A stretch of DNA of 64,000 nt, from the NCBI RefSeq assembly GCF_014650675.1, contig NZ_BMVK01000022.1, positions 1 through 64,000 on the forward strand, given 5' to 3'. Positions 17,513 to 26,300 of this stretch are shown in pieces. The notes under the pieces were generated by a model. It made no database searches and was not told where the DNA came from. It saw only the letters and a list, made by a program, of their open reading frames with translations. Numbering within the stretch: position 1 is the first letter of the stretch; each line of letters opens with the position of its first letter. The position numbers and the translations under genes are program-made. This DNA is from Streptomyces anulatus. GTDB lineage: Bacteria > Actinomycetota > Actinomycetes > Streptomycetales > Streptomycetaceae.

Positions 17513-18763
17513 ATGAGAGACATCGTTTTCACGCGCATGAGCGGCTGGATCCCGAACGTGATCCGCGAGGACGGCGGGCTGAAGCTGATGCTCGGCGCCG
17601 GGGCCGACGCCAACCATGAGCCTCGCACGTTCACGTTCCCGATCGGAGAAGCCCATCTTGGGGTGATCCAGGAGGACCTGGCCAGGCACCTGCTGCTGTG
17701 GAGCGCGGTCCTTCCGCTGTGCGACGCCGCCGGAACCCGGGGACGGCTCGACGAGGACGCCGCCGTCGCGCTCCTGGACCCGGTCCTCCTCTCCGCGCCC
17801 GCGGAGGTCGACGCGCTCTTCCGGCGCATCCCGTGGGACAGGGGCCGGCTGATCGCCCATGGGGCCGACATCGATCTGCTCGGGCGCGGTCAGGTCCACG
17901 CGGCGATGCGCGCGGCGACGGAGACGTCCGACGGGAAGCGAGCTCAGAAGTACCACGCGGACCGCCGTCGCGCCGAGCGCGGAACGGTCCTCGGCCCGCT
18001 CGACGCCGCGTTGCTGACGTACACGGGTCAGTACCTCCACGGCGCGACGGTTCCGAAGCGGCTGCCCGATGCCGTCGACCCGGCGCTGCTGCCCGCGGTC
18101 CTGCGTGTGATCGCCACCGCGGAGCGGGCGTGCGCCGGAATGCGGATCGGTCGCGACCCACGACGGGGAAAGCGCGCCACGGACAAGCGCGACTGGGAGC
18201 GGATGACGACGACGATCGACGCGGCCGTGCGCCGGGCACACCCCGAGCTCGTCGATGACGCGGTGCGCACCGTGAGCTTCCTGATGTGCTCGGAGGCGGC
18301 GGACCGCTCCAGGAACACGCCCATGGAGTCAGCCGACGACCGCGCCGACCTCGGCGGAAGCGCGAGGAAGAGGCCCCTGTCGTTCACCGACGACAAGGAC
18401 GTCGAGAAGAAGTGGCTCCCGGGCGGTCCCCGCACCGCCACCGCGGAGTTCTGGGAGTTCGTCGGCGATCGCTCTGCCCGGGACAACGAAGTGTTCACCA
18501 TCGAGGACGAGAAGAGGGGCGAAGGGATCCAGCTCCACTTCTACGCGGACTCCATCGCCCGGATCACGACGGTCCGCAAGGGGAAGGGCGGGGCGGATCC
18601 GGAGTACCGGGTCGAGTACAGCCTGGTCGACGGGATGAGCGGGTACCGGAACCTGGTGAGCGCTTTCGTCCGCGGTGGCTGCGCCGCACTCGAGGAGCAC
18701 GGCCCCTGGATGTCGGATGTCGCCGAGTTCGAGCGCGCGCGCCGGCGGCGCGACGCCGAGTAG
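17513..18763 (+). CDS. Unrecognised 416-residue actinobacterial protein
   Basis: The start is fixed by GGAGG 9 bases before the ATG. The protein is soluble, charged and rich in Asp/Arg, with no signal peptide or membrane segment. The N-terminal third looks like a mixed alpha/beta domain (MSGWIPNV, TFTFPIGEAH). The middle is helical and basic. The C-terminal part (about 320-400) is beta-rich around FTIEDEKRGEGIQLHFYADSI. It may belong to a DUF6357-like Streptomyces family, but I am not sure. It has no operon partner on its strand. No function is proposed. Confidence 0.7.
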   Translation: MRDIVFTRMSGWIPNVIREDGGLKLMLGAGADANHEPRTFTFPIGEAHLGVIQEDLARHLLLWSAVLPLCDAAGTRGRLDEDAAVALLDPVLLSAPAEVDALFRRIPWDRGRLIAHGADIDLLGRGQVHAAMRAATETSDGKRAQKYHADRRRAERGTVLGPLDAALLTYTGQYLHGATVPKRLPDAVDPALLPAVLRVIATAERACAGMRIGRDPRRGKRATDKRDWERMTTTIDAAVRRAHPELVDDAVRTVSFLMCSEAADRSRNTPMESADDRADLGGSARKRPLSFTDDKDVEKKWLPGGPRTATAEFWEFVGDRSARDNEVFTIEDEKRGEGIQLHFYADSIARITTVRKGKGGADPEYRVEYSLVDGMSGYRNLVSAFVRGGCAALEEHGPWMSDVAEFERARRRRDAE

Positions 18764-18779
18764 TCGCACCAGGCTCACT

Positions 18780-19430
18780 TCACGGGGTGCCCGAGCGCCG
18801 GCCCGCCGTTCGGCTGCCGCTCAGAGGGGACTCCCACGTGGGATCGTGCCGGGACCTTCTCTCCAGGTGGGCGAGCAGATGCTCAGCCGCGGTCGCCGCC
18901 GTGTCCTGCGGCGCGCAGGTCGCGGTCAGGGCGACGGTGATCCTTTCCCGGGCGGCCTCCGGCAGGTCCGCATCGGCCAGGAGGGGAAGAAGCAGCAGGC
19001 GGACGGCTCCGTCCTGGGCGCCTTCGGCCCCGGCGGAAGGGTGGTCAGCGATGCGGACCAGCTGGTGCCACGTCAGGCCGATCCCCGAGACGTCTCCTTC
19101 GCGGCCGGCGATCCGCCGGGCGCGGCTCCTGTCCGGGTGGGTGAGGAGGTAGTCGGTGCCGTAGTCGCCGACCAGGTTGCGGTAGATCACCACAACTCCG
19201 GGACCGTCCTCGGCGGGCACCCTGAACACCGGCCACTGTTCAGGGTCGAAGAGAACCTCGGACAGGGCGTCGACATCGGCGCCGTCGTCACCGAACCACT
19301 CCGGGACCGGCCGCTCGGCACACGCCCCGTCCCCGCACATCGCCAGGAGGTGGTTCGACCAGAAGCCCGGTCGGTCCAGCAGTGACTCGCCCGCCACCAG
19401 CGGGCCGTCGGGGTATCCGTTGATCAACAT
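18780..19430 (-). CDS. Unrecognised 216-residue acidic protein
   Basis: A soluble protein with a conserved-looking N-terminal half (RPGFWSNHLL, VPEWFGDD, PVFRVP, VVVIYRNLVGDYGTDYLLTHPD) and a looser helical C-terminal half ending in a basic tail. It has the general look of small Streptomyces proteins related to SUKH-type or immunity-type folds, but I cannot assign a family. No convincing ribosome site precedes the ATG, and only 16 bases separate its end from the convergent upstream gene. It follows the Rieske gene on the same strand after a 93-base gap, so co-transcription is possible. Confidence 0.62.
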   Translation of the reverse strand: MLINGYPDGPLVAGESLLDRPGFWSNHLLAMCGDGACAERPVPEWFGDDGADVDALSEVLFDPEQWPVFRVPAEDGPGVVVIYRNLVGDYGTDYLLTHPDRSRARRIAGREGDVSGIGLTWHQLVRIADHPSAGAEGAQDGAVRLLLLPLLADADLPEAARERITVALTATCAPQDTAATAAEHLLAHLERRSRHDPTWESPLSGSRTAGRRSGTP

Positions 19431-19523
19431 CCTCGGATCGTGTCACCCGGCACCGACACGGCCCGATCCGGGATCGGCACGGGGCGCCACCTGGTCACGG
19501 GGCACGTGTTGCCTCGGCCGCGC

Positions 19524-20753
19524 TCACCCTCCCGGTGGTGCGGGAGACTCCGACTCGGCCGGATTGCCCGGATGCGCGGCGAGCAGGCCGGATCCGGGCG
19601 CCGGGTCGTCGCACGCCCGGCCGTCGCACGCCGGAGTGCCGGACCCGGCGGCAGCGCGGGGGCGGAGGGGGACGCCGTTGGCGCGCAGCACGTCACGGAC
19701 GTCCAGGATCAGGGGGAAGACCTCGTGGTTGCGGTCCTCGCCCTGCTCGTCCCATGCTCGCTGTTCGGCTTCGACGGCCATCCGGTCCTCGGCGAAGACC
19801 CGTTCGGTGAAATGCCGGATGAACGGCCAGGCCACCTGCAGGGCGGCGGGAATCCTGGGCCTTTTGATCATGAGCAGGCCGTAGGCGTGGCATGTCCGTT
19901 GCTCCGCGTCCTCGGGTACGTACACGGCCCAGAGGCGCAACACCGGGTGGTCGGCGTTCTCCGGGACCAGCTCCAGCGTCTGGTAGGGGTACTCGGTGCG
20001 GATGGTCATGACGTCGCTGGAGGCCTGGCTGCCGATGCCCTCGGCGGCGAGCACACGGGCGCTGCGGTTGCGCTTGCCCCCGGTGTGGGTGAACAGGTAC
20101 CGGGCCTCCACCGAACGCTGGTCACTCCGGTAACCCAGCAGCTTCGGCTGGAGTTTGCCGACGACGCCCCGGTGGAGGAACTGGTGGTTCATGTCGAGCA
20201 GGTTCTCGTGCATGAACGAGTAGTGGCAGCGCACGGTCCGGGAGAAGGTCATGGTCCTGTACCGCGGCGAGGCGAAGCCGGGAACCTCGGGCAGCGGGGT
20301 GACCGCCGCCTTCTCCGGGTCGCCCGGAAAGACGAACACCAGGCCGTACGCCTCGCGGACCGGGTAGGCGCGCACGCCGCGTGGCGGCCGCCCATCGCCC
20401 TTGGAGAGGTACGGGATCTGCGAGATGCGGCCGTCGCCGCGATAGGCCCAGGCGTGGTAGCAGCAGCGGAGCGTCTCACCGTCCACGACGCCCATGCTCA
20501 GCGGCACCTGCCGGTGGGCACACCGGTCCTCCAGCGCATGGACCGCACCGCTCCGACCGCGGAAGAGAGCCATGCGCTCCCCGGCGAACGCGGTCGCGGC
20601 CACCTGCCCGCCACGTACGCTCCGTGACTGTGCGACCGGGTACCAGAAATCCGGGTTCACCCCGAACCGACGCAGATCGGGCAGGCCGGAGAGTGGATTC
20701 CGGCGCTCCAGGGCCCGGTCGCGTGCGATCCTGCCCGAGCCGTTCTCGCTCAT
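19524..20753 (-). CDS. Rieske non-heme iron ring-hydroxylating-type oxygenase
   Basis: A 409-residue oxygenase alpha subunit. The Rieske [2Fe-2S] ligands are C78, H80, C97 and H100 (CAH...CCYH). The mononuclear iron site begins at D187, H190, H194 in DMNHQFLH. The C-terminal 45 residues are Pro/Gly/Ala-rich and probably disordered. The start has a GGGAGAGG site. Members hydroxylate or demethylate aromatic and polycyclic substrates using a separate reductase and ferredoxin, neither of which is encoded adjacent. It lies 1.5 kb from the enediyne cassette across the AraC gene and could be a tailoring enzyme, but this rests only on proximity. Confidence 0.85.
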   Translation of the reverse strand: MSENGSGRIARDRALERRNPLSGLPDLRRFGVNPDFWYPVAQSRSVRGGQVAATAFAGERMALFRGRSGAVHALEDRCAHRQVPLSMGVVDGETLRCCYHAWAYRGDGRISQIPYLSKGDGRPPRGVRAYPVREAYGLVFVFPGDPEKAAVTPLPEVPGFASPRYRTMTFSRTVRCHYSFMHENLLDMNHQFLHRGVVGKLQPKLLGYRSDQRSVEARYLFTHTGGKRNRSARVLAAEGIGSQASSDVMTIRTEYPYQTLELVPENADHPVLRLWAVYVPEDAEQRTCHAYGLLMIKRPRIPAALQVAWPFIRHFTERVFAEDRMAVEAEQRAWDEQGEDRNHEVFPLILDVRDVLRANGVPLRPRAAAGSGTPACDGRACDDPAPGSGLLAAHPGNPAESESPAPPGG

Positions 20754-21460
20754 GCCTCTCCCTCGTACGTGGGCAACGCTCTCCATCCTGGTTGCCACCC
20801 ACGGGCGAGCGCCTGCCCGGCACACCCGGACGGGTGCTTTCCCCGACGTGCGGGAGAGGGTCGGGGCAGCCTGGTCCATCAGATGCCCCGGCATCAGGCT
20901 TTGATCAGCCGTTCGACGGTGTTCCCTCCTCGGCACTGACCCGAAAGCGTCGACCGAACGGGAAGCGCGAGGACCACGGTCTCCGGCCACCGGCTCGAAG
21001 TGTTCGGCGGTCCGTTCCGCCTCCCTTTCTCACCTATCACATCCGCCACTCCTGACACACGGACAGCAAGCTCTCAGAGATTGCACATTACGTCATTTTC
21101 CAGCCAATTTACGCTGCATATCGGGGCGAGACGGGCACATAAACTGCCGAAACAAGCCGACGATCAAGGGGCAACCTGTCGCCGCCGATCCAACCCGGTC
21201 ACGATGTCAGGGCTTCCAGTGATCACACGACCAAGCCCGGGGCAGGGAGACCGGAATCGGCCGGAAACTCTCCGTCCCTTTCGAGCCGAGGAGCGGATAC
21301 TGACTCTTCAACCGCCTGGCCCGTAAAGGGACCTTTCACCTGGACGTGGCAAGGCGTCGCCCTGTTTCGGCCCATCGCATCCAGCCGCACATCCGCTCGT
21401 GTACCCATTTCATTGCGCAACGAGATCTTCGATGACTGCAATCCTGATGAGGGAGATGTT
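20754..21460. other. 707-base non-coding, AT-richer divergent intergenic region
   Basis: No convincing gene is visible. The central part (about 21060-21160) is clearly richer in A and T than its surroundings and includes TTGCAC at 21081-21086 and several TA-rich steps. Short open frames here lack ribosome sites and normal Streptomyces codon bias. It must contain the promoters of both the Rieske gene and the AraC regulator. I see no clear large palindrome. Confidence 0.6.
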
Positions 21461-22219
21461 ATGGAGTCGGCAATTACGCGAGCCGTGGTTCATGTGATCG
21501 CGAATATGCATCACAACTTCAGAGAAGATCTGACCATAGATGACATAGCCCAGGCGGCCGGATTCAGCAGATTCCACTTGACCCGGGAGTTCACACACCT
21601 GATAGGGGTCTCGCCCCGACGGTTCCTCAGAGCGATCCGCTTCGAGGAAGCGAAGCGGCTCCTCTCCGATTCCCGGCTGAACATAGCGGAGATCAGCCAC
21701 ACGGTCGGGTACAGCAGCGTCGGGACCTTCAGTTCATGTTTCAAGTCCTGCACGGGCATCACCCCGTCCGCGTACCGCCTGCTCCGATCGGCGTCCCCCC
21801 TCGCCGCCGGGGAGGACCCGCACCGGGACACCGGCGCCCCGACGGCGCCGACGCCGCTTCACGGACACGTGCAAGCGCCCACCGGGGATCAGTCCGGGGT
21901 GGTCTTCGTGGGGCTCTTCCCCGCCCCCTTCCCGCAGGGGCACCCCGTGCGCTGCACGGTGCTGCCCCGCCCCGGGGCCTTCGTCCTCGACAACGTGCCC
22001 ACGGGAAAGTGGTACGTGCTGGCACGCTCCGTGACGCGGACCGGAGAAGGGCGTCAGGTCCGTCACACACCGACGGTCGGCGGCTTCGGGCCGATCACCG
22101 CGTCAGCGGACCACGCGCCGGAACCGGTCGTGCTCCGCCTGTGCCGGGTGAACCTGGCCACGCTTCGTCTCTGCTCGGCGGCCAACCAAGGGCTGCACCC
22201 GGCCCCGGCCGGTTCATGA
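21461..22219 (+). CDS. AraC-family regulator with N-terminal HTH domain
   Basis: A 252-residue protein. Residues 1-110 are a complete AraC DNA-binding domain: first HTH in LTIDDIAQAAGFSRFHLTREF, second in NIAEISHTVGYSSVGTFSSCFKS. The C-terminal 110 residues (from about GVVFVGLFPAPF) form a beta-rich domain I do not recognise; in most AraC proteins the sensor precedes the HTH. GGGAG lies 6 bases before ATG 21461; an in-frame ATG at 21413 lacks a site. It lies convergent with, and 23 bases from, the enediyne flavin-reductase gene. It is a candidate cluster regulator responding to an unknown ligand. Confidence 0.85.
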   Translation: MESAITRAVVHVIANMHHNFREDLTIDDIAQAAGFSRFHLTREFTHLIGVSPRRFLRAIRFEEAKRLLSDSRLNIAEISHTVGYSSVGTFSSCFKSCTGITPSAYRLLRSASPLAAGEDPHRDTGAPTAPTPLHGHVQAPTGDQSGVVFVGLFPAPFPQGHPVRCTVLPRPGAFVLDNVPTGKWYVLARSVTRTGEGRQVRHTPTVGGFGPITASADHAPEPVVLRLCRVNLATLRLCSAANQGLHPAPAGS

Positions 22220-22242
22220 AACGCCCCGCCCGGGCCCCCGCC

Positions 22243-22830
22243 TCACCGGGGCGACGGCTCCTCGGCCCCGAGGCCGTGCTCCCGGAACCGGCCGCGGAAG
22301 TACAGCAGAGCGTCCTCGGCCGTTCCCGGACCCGTGGACCCCGCGTCCACCGTCGGCGGCCGGTTCCAGCCGACCACCGCGCCGACGAGGATCGTGTGAT
22401 CCCCGCCGTCGTACGCACGCCACTTCTCGCACTCGAAGCGCGCCAGCGCTCCGTCGATCAGGGGGACCGAGGTGGTGGCGCCGGGGGACCAGCCGACCGC
22501 GTCGAACTGCCGCAGGCCCGCAGGGCGGGAGTCGTCGGCGAAGTGCCGGGCCACGGCCTCCTGGGCGGCGCTGAGCACCGACACTCCGAAGTGCCGCGCG
22601 GGGTGGAGGGCCTGCCGCATGACGGCGTCGTTGTGGACGCAGACGAGCAGCAGCGGCGGGCGCATGGACACGGAGGTGAAGGAGTTCGCCGTCATGCCGC
22701 GCGGGGAGGACCCGCCCACCGTCACCACGGTGACCCCGGTGGCGAACTCCGCGAACGCGCGGCGCAGCTCCTTCGCGTCCGCCTCCCGCCGCGTCGGCAG
22801 CGGGAGGGCGCTCTCGCGGGGGCCGGTCAC
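22243..22830 (-). CDS. Flavin reductase (HpaC/SgcE6-like)
   Basis: A 195-residue flavin reductase-like FMN-binding domain. It has FATGVTVVTV, GMTANSFTSVSMRPPLLLVCV and HFGVSVLS, typical of the reductase component of two-component monooxygenases. These use NAD(P)H to supply free reduced FAD or FMN to a partner. In enediyne clusters a similar protein, SgcE6, supplies SgcC. The GTG overlaps the stop of the enediyne thioesterase gene by GTGA, so it belongs to the core operon. No partner flavin monooxygenase is visible nearby. Confidence 0.87.
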   Translation of the reverse strand: MTGPRESALPLPTRREADAKELRRAFAEFATGVTVVTVGGSSPRGMTANSFTSVSMRPPLLLVCVHNDAVMRQALHPARHFGVSVLSAAQEAVARHFADDSRPAGLRQFDAVGWSPGATTSVPLIDGALARFECEKWRAYDGGDHTILVGAVVGWNRPPTVDAGSTGPGTAEDALLYFRGRFREHGLGAEEPSPR

Positions 22831-23279
22831 GCGCTCCACCCGGGCCGGGGCGACGGAGCGTACGCCTCCAGTGCCCGGACCAGCGGTTCGGGCACGGGAG
22901 TCGGGACCGTGGCCGTGTTCGGGCCCCGCATGAACGCGACCCGCTGCCTGCCCCGGGCGACCAGTCGCTCGGACCCCTCGGGGTCGAGTCGGACATAGTC
23001 GAAGGTGAACTCCAGCTGGGTCTGCCGGATTTCGGTCAGTCTCATCCTGATGGACAGCTCGTCGAACACGCCGATCTCGGCGAAGAACTCGCAGTCGACC
23101 TTCAGGGTGAACAGCTTGAGGTCCGCGAGGATGTCGGCGAGCACCTCCGGGGCATGGGTCCTCAGGAACATCTCACGGCACCTCCCCTGCCAGCGGAGGT
23201 AGTTGACGTAGTAGACGTTGCCGACGAGGTTGGTCTCCTCGAAGCCGACGACATGCCGGTACTCGAAGTGGTCCGCCAC
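22827..23279 (-). CDS. Enediyne thioesterase TEBC (SgcE10-type hotdog fold)
   Basis: A 150-residue 4-hydroxybenzoyl-CoA-thioesterase-like hotdog protein. It has the segment ETNLVGNVYYVNYLRWQGR (residues 15-33) characteristic of TEBC proteins, with LKVDCEFFAE and the DELSIRM strand. In characterised systems this enzyme releases the polyene from the PKSE acyl carrier, giving heptaene-type products. A GTG start is preceded by GGGAG at 6 bases. It follows the PKS gene by 77 bases and is coupled to the flavin reductase. Length matches the family (about 150). Confidence 0.95.
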   Translation of the reverse strand: MADHFEYRHVVGFEETNLVGNVYYVNYLRWQGRCREMFLRTHAPEVLADILADLKLFTLKVDCEFFAEIGVFDELSIRMRLTEIRQTQLEFTFDYVRLDPEGSERLVARGRQRVAFMRGPNTATVPTPVPEPLVRALEAYAPSPRPGWSA

Positions 23280-23356
23280 GAACCTCTCCCTTCCTTCAGA
23301 GCGGTGCGGAGCCGGCCGCACGGATTCGGCAGGTGCACAGGGGTCCGGGGCGACCG

Positions 23357-26300
23357 TCACGGGCGTGACTCCGCCGCGACGAGGACCGCGACCGCCACCG
23401 GATCCGGCACACCCTTGAGCCGGGCCGCCAGGACCGCTACGCGCAGTCCGCCCGAGGCGAACACCGTCCAGTCGTCGACGGTGCGCGGTGTCAGCGAGAG
23501 CGGGGCGTGCGTGGTGAGGCCGGCCTTCTGCAGGCATTCGAGGGCGGTCCACACGGCGGTGGCAGCGGTGTCGTAACTGTCTCCCGTCTCCTTCGCCGCC
23601 AACGCGGCCAGCGGGGCGTGCACGCCGAGAAGCCCTTCCCACTCGGCTGTCGGCCTGGCCACGACGCGTTCGATGTCGCAGCCCACAGCGGCGGCTTCGG
23701 CCACCGCGCACAGCGTCCATCCGGCCATGTGCGAGGCGGACACGACCGAGCCGTCCGAAAGCTCGGGCCGCCCGTCAGGCCGGTAGGTGACAGTGGCCGG
23801 AGCGCCCAGAGCACGGCTCGCGGCCCGCGCCGTCAGCGAACGCCGCACACCGGCGTCCGCCGGCGCCTCGCCCGGCCCGTGCCCCTCGTCCGGTTCCACC
23901 GCCAGGGCGACCCGCCGCCCGGTCAGTTCCTCCACGGTTCGTTCCATGTGGGACGCGAGCAGGGGCGCGGCCCACGAACCGCTCCGCGTCCTCTTGCGCA
24001 CCGCCGTCAGGCGCAGCCCCTCCCACCGCTCCACGACACGTCCGTCGGGGGCGTGGGCGGCGATGTCGTACACGTACGTGCTGCCCTCGCGAGCCCGCTC
24101 GACCGCCGTGTAGCGGAGCTCCTTCGGCACATCGGCGCCCGCGGCGAGCGGGTACAACCGGTCGATGCCCGACGGCAGCAGGGTGGCATCGGGGACGCAC
24201 ACCTGGTTGCCGTGCATCAGCGCGTCCCGCATGCCCGGATCGGCCAGAAGCAGCCCGCCCGGGAGGTAGGCGGCGAACCAGTCCGGCACCTCGTCCACCG
24301 ACAGATCCGCGTCCACGTGCCGTGCCGAGACGCGGTGGAAGCGGCGCAACCGTCGGAAGCGGTCGCCCTGGAAGAGCACGTCGCCGTACAGGTCCGCCGC
24401 CGGATCCAGCGGTACGTCCCCGAGGCCCGGCCCGCGGGGCGTGGGCGGGCCTTCGGGGACCGGCGGGCCGGAGTACACCAACCGTGCCCGGAAGTGCTCC
24501 GCGACGAATCCGGACTCCTCCGCGTGCAGGACGACCTCCACCGTGTCCGCGTCCGTGACGGTGGCGGCGATCCGCACCCGGGCCGTGCCGTCGGGGGGCA
24601 CCACGACGGGGCGCAGGAACCGCACGTCCTCCAGGACCGGGACGCCGCTCCACCCGGTGGCCGCGGCGGCCACCTGGCACATCGCCTCCATGCCGATCAC
24701 GGCGGGGAGCAGCATGTTGCCGTCGAGCAGGTGGTCACCGAGGTACGGGTCGGTGCCCACGTTCAGCTCCGCCTCCGTGACCAGCTCGGCGCCGTGGTAG
24801 CGGACGATCGGGGCGACGGTGAACCGGTGCAGGGGCAGCGGCGGCAGCTCCCGGCGCAGTGTTTCCATCTCCCCCGTGCGGCCGGTGACGACGGTGACCG
24901 GCGGGGCGTCAGGATCGGCGATCAGACGCAGCAGCATCTCCACACCCCGGTCCGGGGAGATCGGCGTGATGCCCTCGCGGGCCAGGGACTCGACGACGGA
25001 CAGCTTCTCGCCCATGCCGACACCGGACCACACGGACCACTCCACACATCGCACGCGGCAGTGCGGCGACGCGTCGGCGAACCGCTCGGCGAGGTCGGCG
25101 AGCCGTTCGTTGGCGGTGGCGTAGTGCGCCTCGCCGCGCAGTCCGGTGCGCCCGATCACGCTGCCGAAGCAGACGAGCAGCTTCAGGGCGCTCGGGTCGA
25201 CCGCCTTGAGGACGGCCAGCAGTCCGTCGACCTTCGGTGCCAGGGTCCGCTGGAAGTCCTCCTCGGTCAGATCGGCGAGTGCGGCGGGTTCGTTGCGTCC
25301 GGCGCCGTGCAGCACCGCGGTGACGGGCCCGAGTCCGGCGGTCAGTTCGGCGACCGCCGCGCTCACCCGTTCCGGGTCGGTGACGTCCGCGCGGGCGTAG
25401 CCCACCCGGACGCCCCGGTCGGCCATCCGCCGCAGGTTCGCGGCGAGGGCCTCGTCGTGGGCCGGGTCGGAGCGGCCCACGACCGCCACGGCGGCCCCGG
25501 TCCGGTCGGCCACCGCGAGCGCGCACTCGGCGGTGATGCCCTTGCCTCCCCCGGTCACCAGGATGACGTCGGTGGAGTCCAGCACCTCGTCGGTGCGCTC
25601 ACCGCGCACCGGCAGCACCCGCAGTACGGGCACCCGGCGGGTCCCGGCGGCGTCGTAGCAGGCCTCCGTGAACCGCGTGGTCGCCGCCACCTCGGCGACG
25701 ATCCGGTCCACGACCCCGTCGACCGCCGGGGTGTCCACGACCGTGGTGCGCAAGTGGGCGGCCTCCAGGTGAAGGGACTTGGCGAGGCCGGCCGCGCCGA
25801 GACCTTCCTGGACCAGGACGAACCGCTGCCCGGCCTCGCCCGCGAGGGCCCGCCGGGCGCCGTCGAGCGCCGGTGTCAGCCGGTCGCCGGGACACCTCGG
25901 CGGCAGGCACACCAGGACGCCGGGCCCCACGCGGGCGCTGCGGAGCGCGGTCCGCAGCTCCTCGGCGTACGGGTGATCGGCTGCCGCGAACACCTCCCAG
26001 TCACCGTCGGACGCTTCGGTCCGGACCGCCGCGGGCGGCTCCTCGTCCAGGTCCACGGCGAAGGCCCGCACCCAGGAGGCGGCGCCCAGTACGGCCGGGG
26101 GCCTCCCGGCGCCACCGTCCGGGCCGATGTCGGCCAACGACTCCAGGGCCTCGCCGAGTTCGGCCAGGGTGGCGGTGGCGAAGTTGGCCGGGGCGTGGGC
26201 GGTGGCGAGGCCGAGGCGGGTGGCCGCCTGGTTGACGATCTGCCCCACGGTGATGGAGCTCATGTGCAGGTCGTCCAGGAGGCTGCTGTCGTCCCGCACG

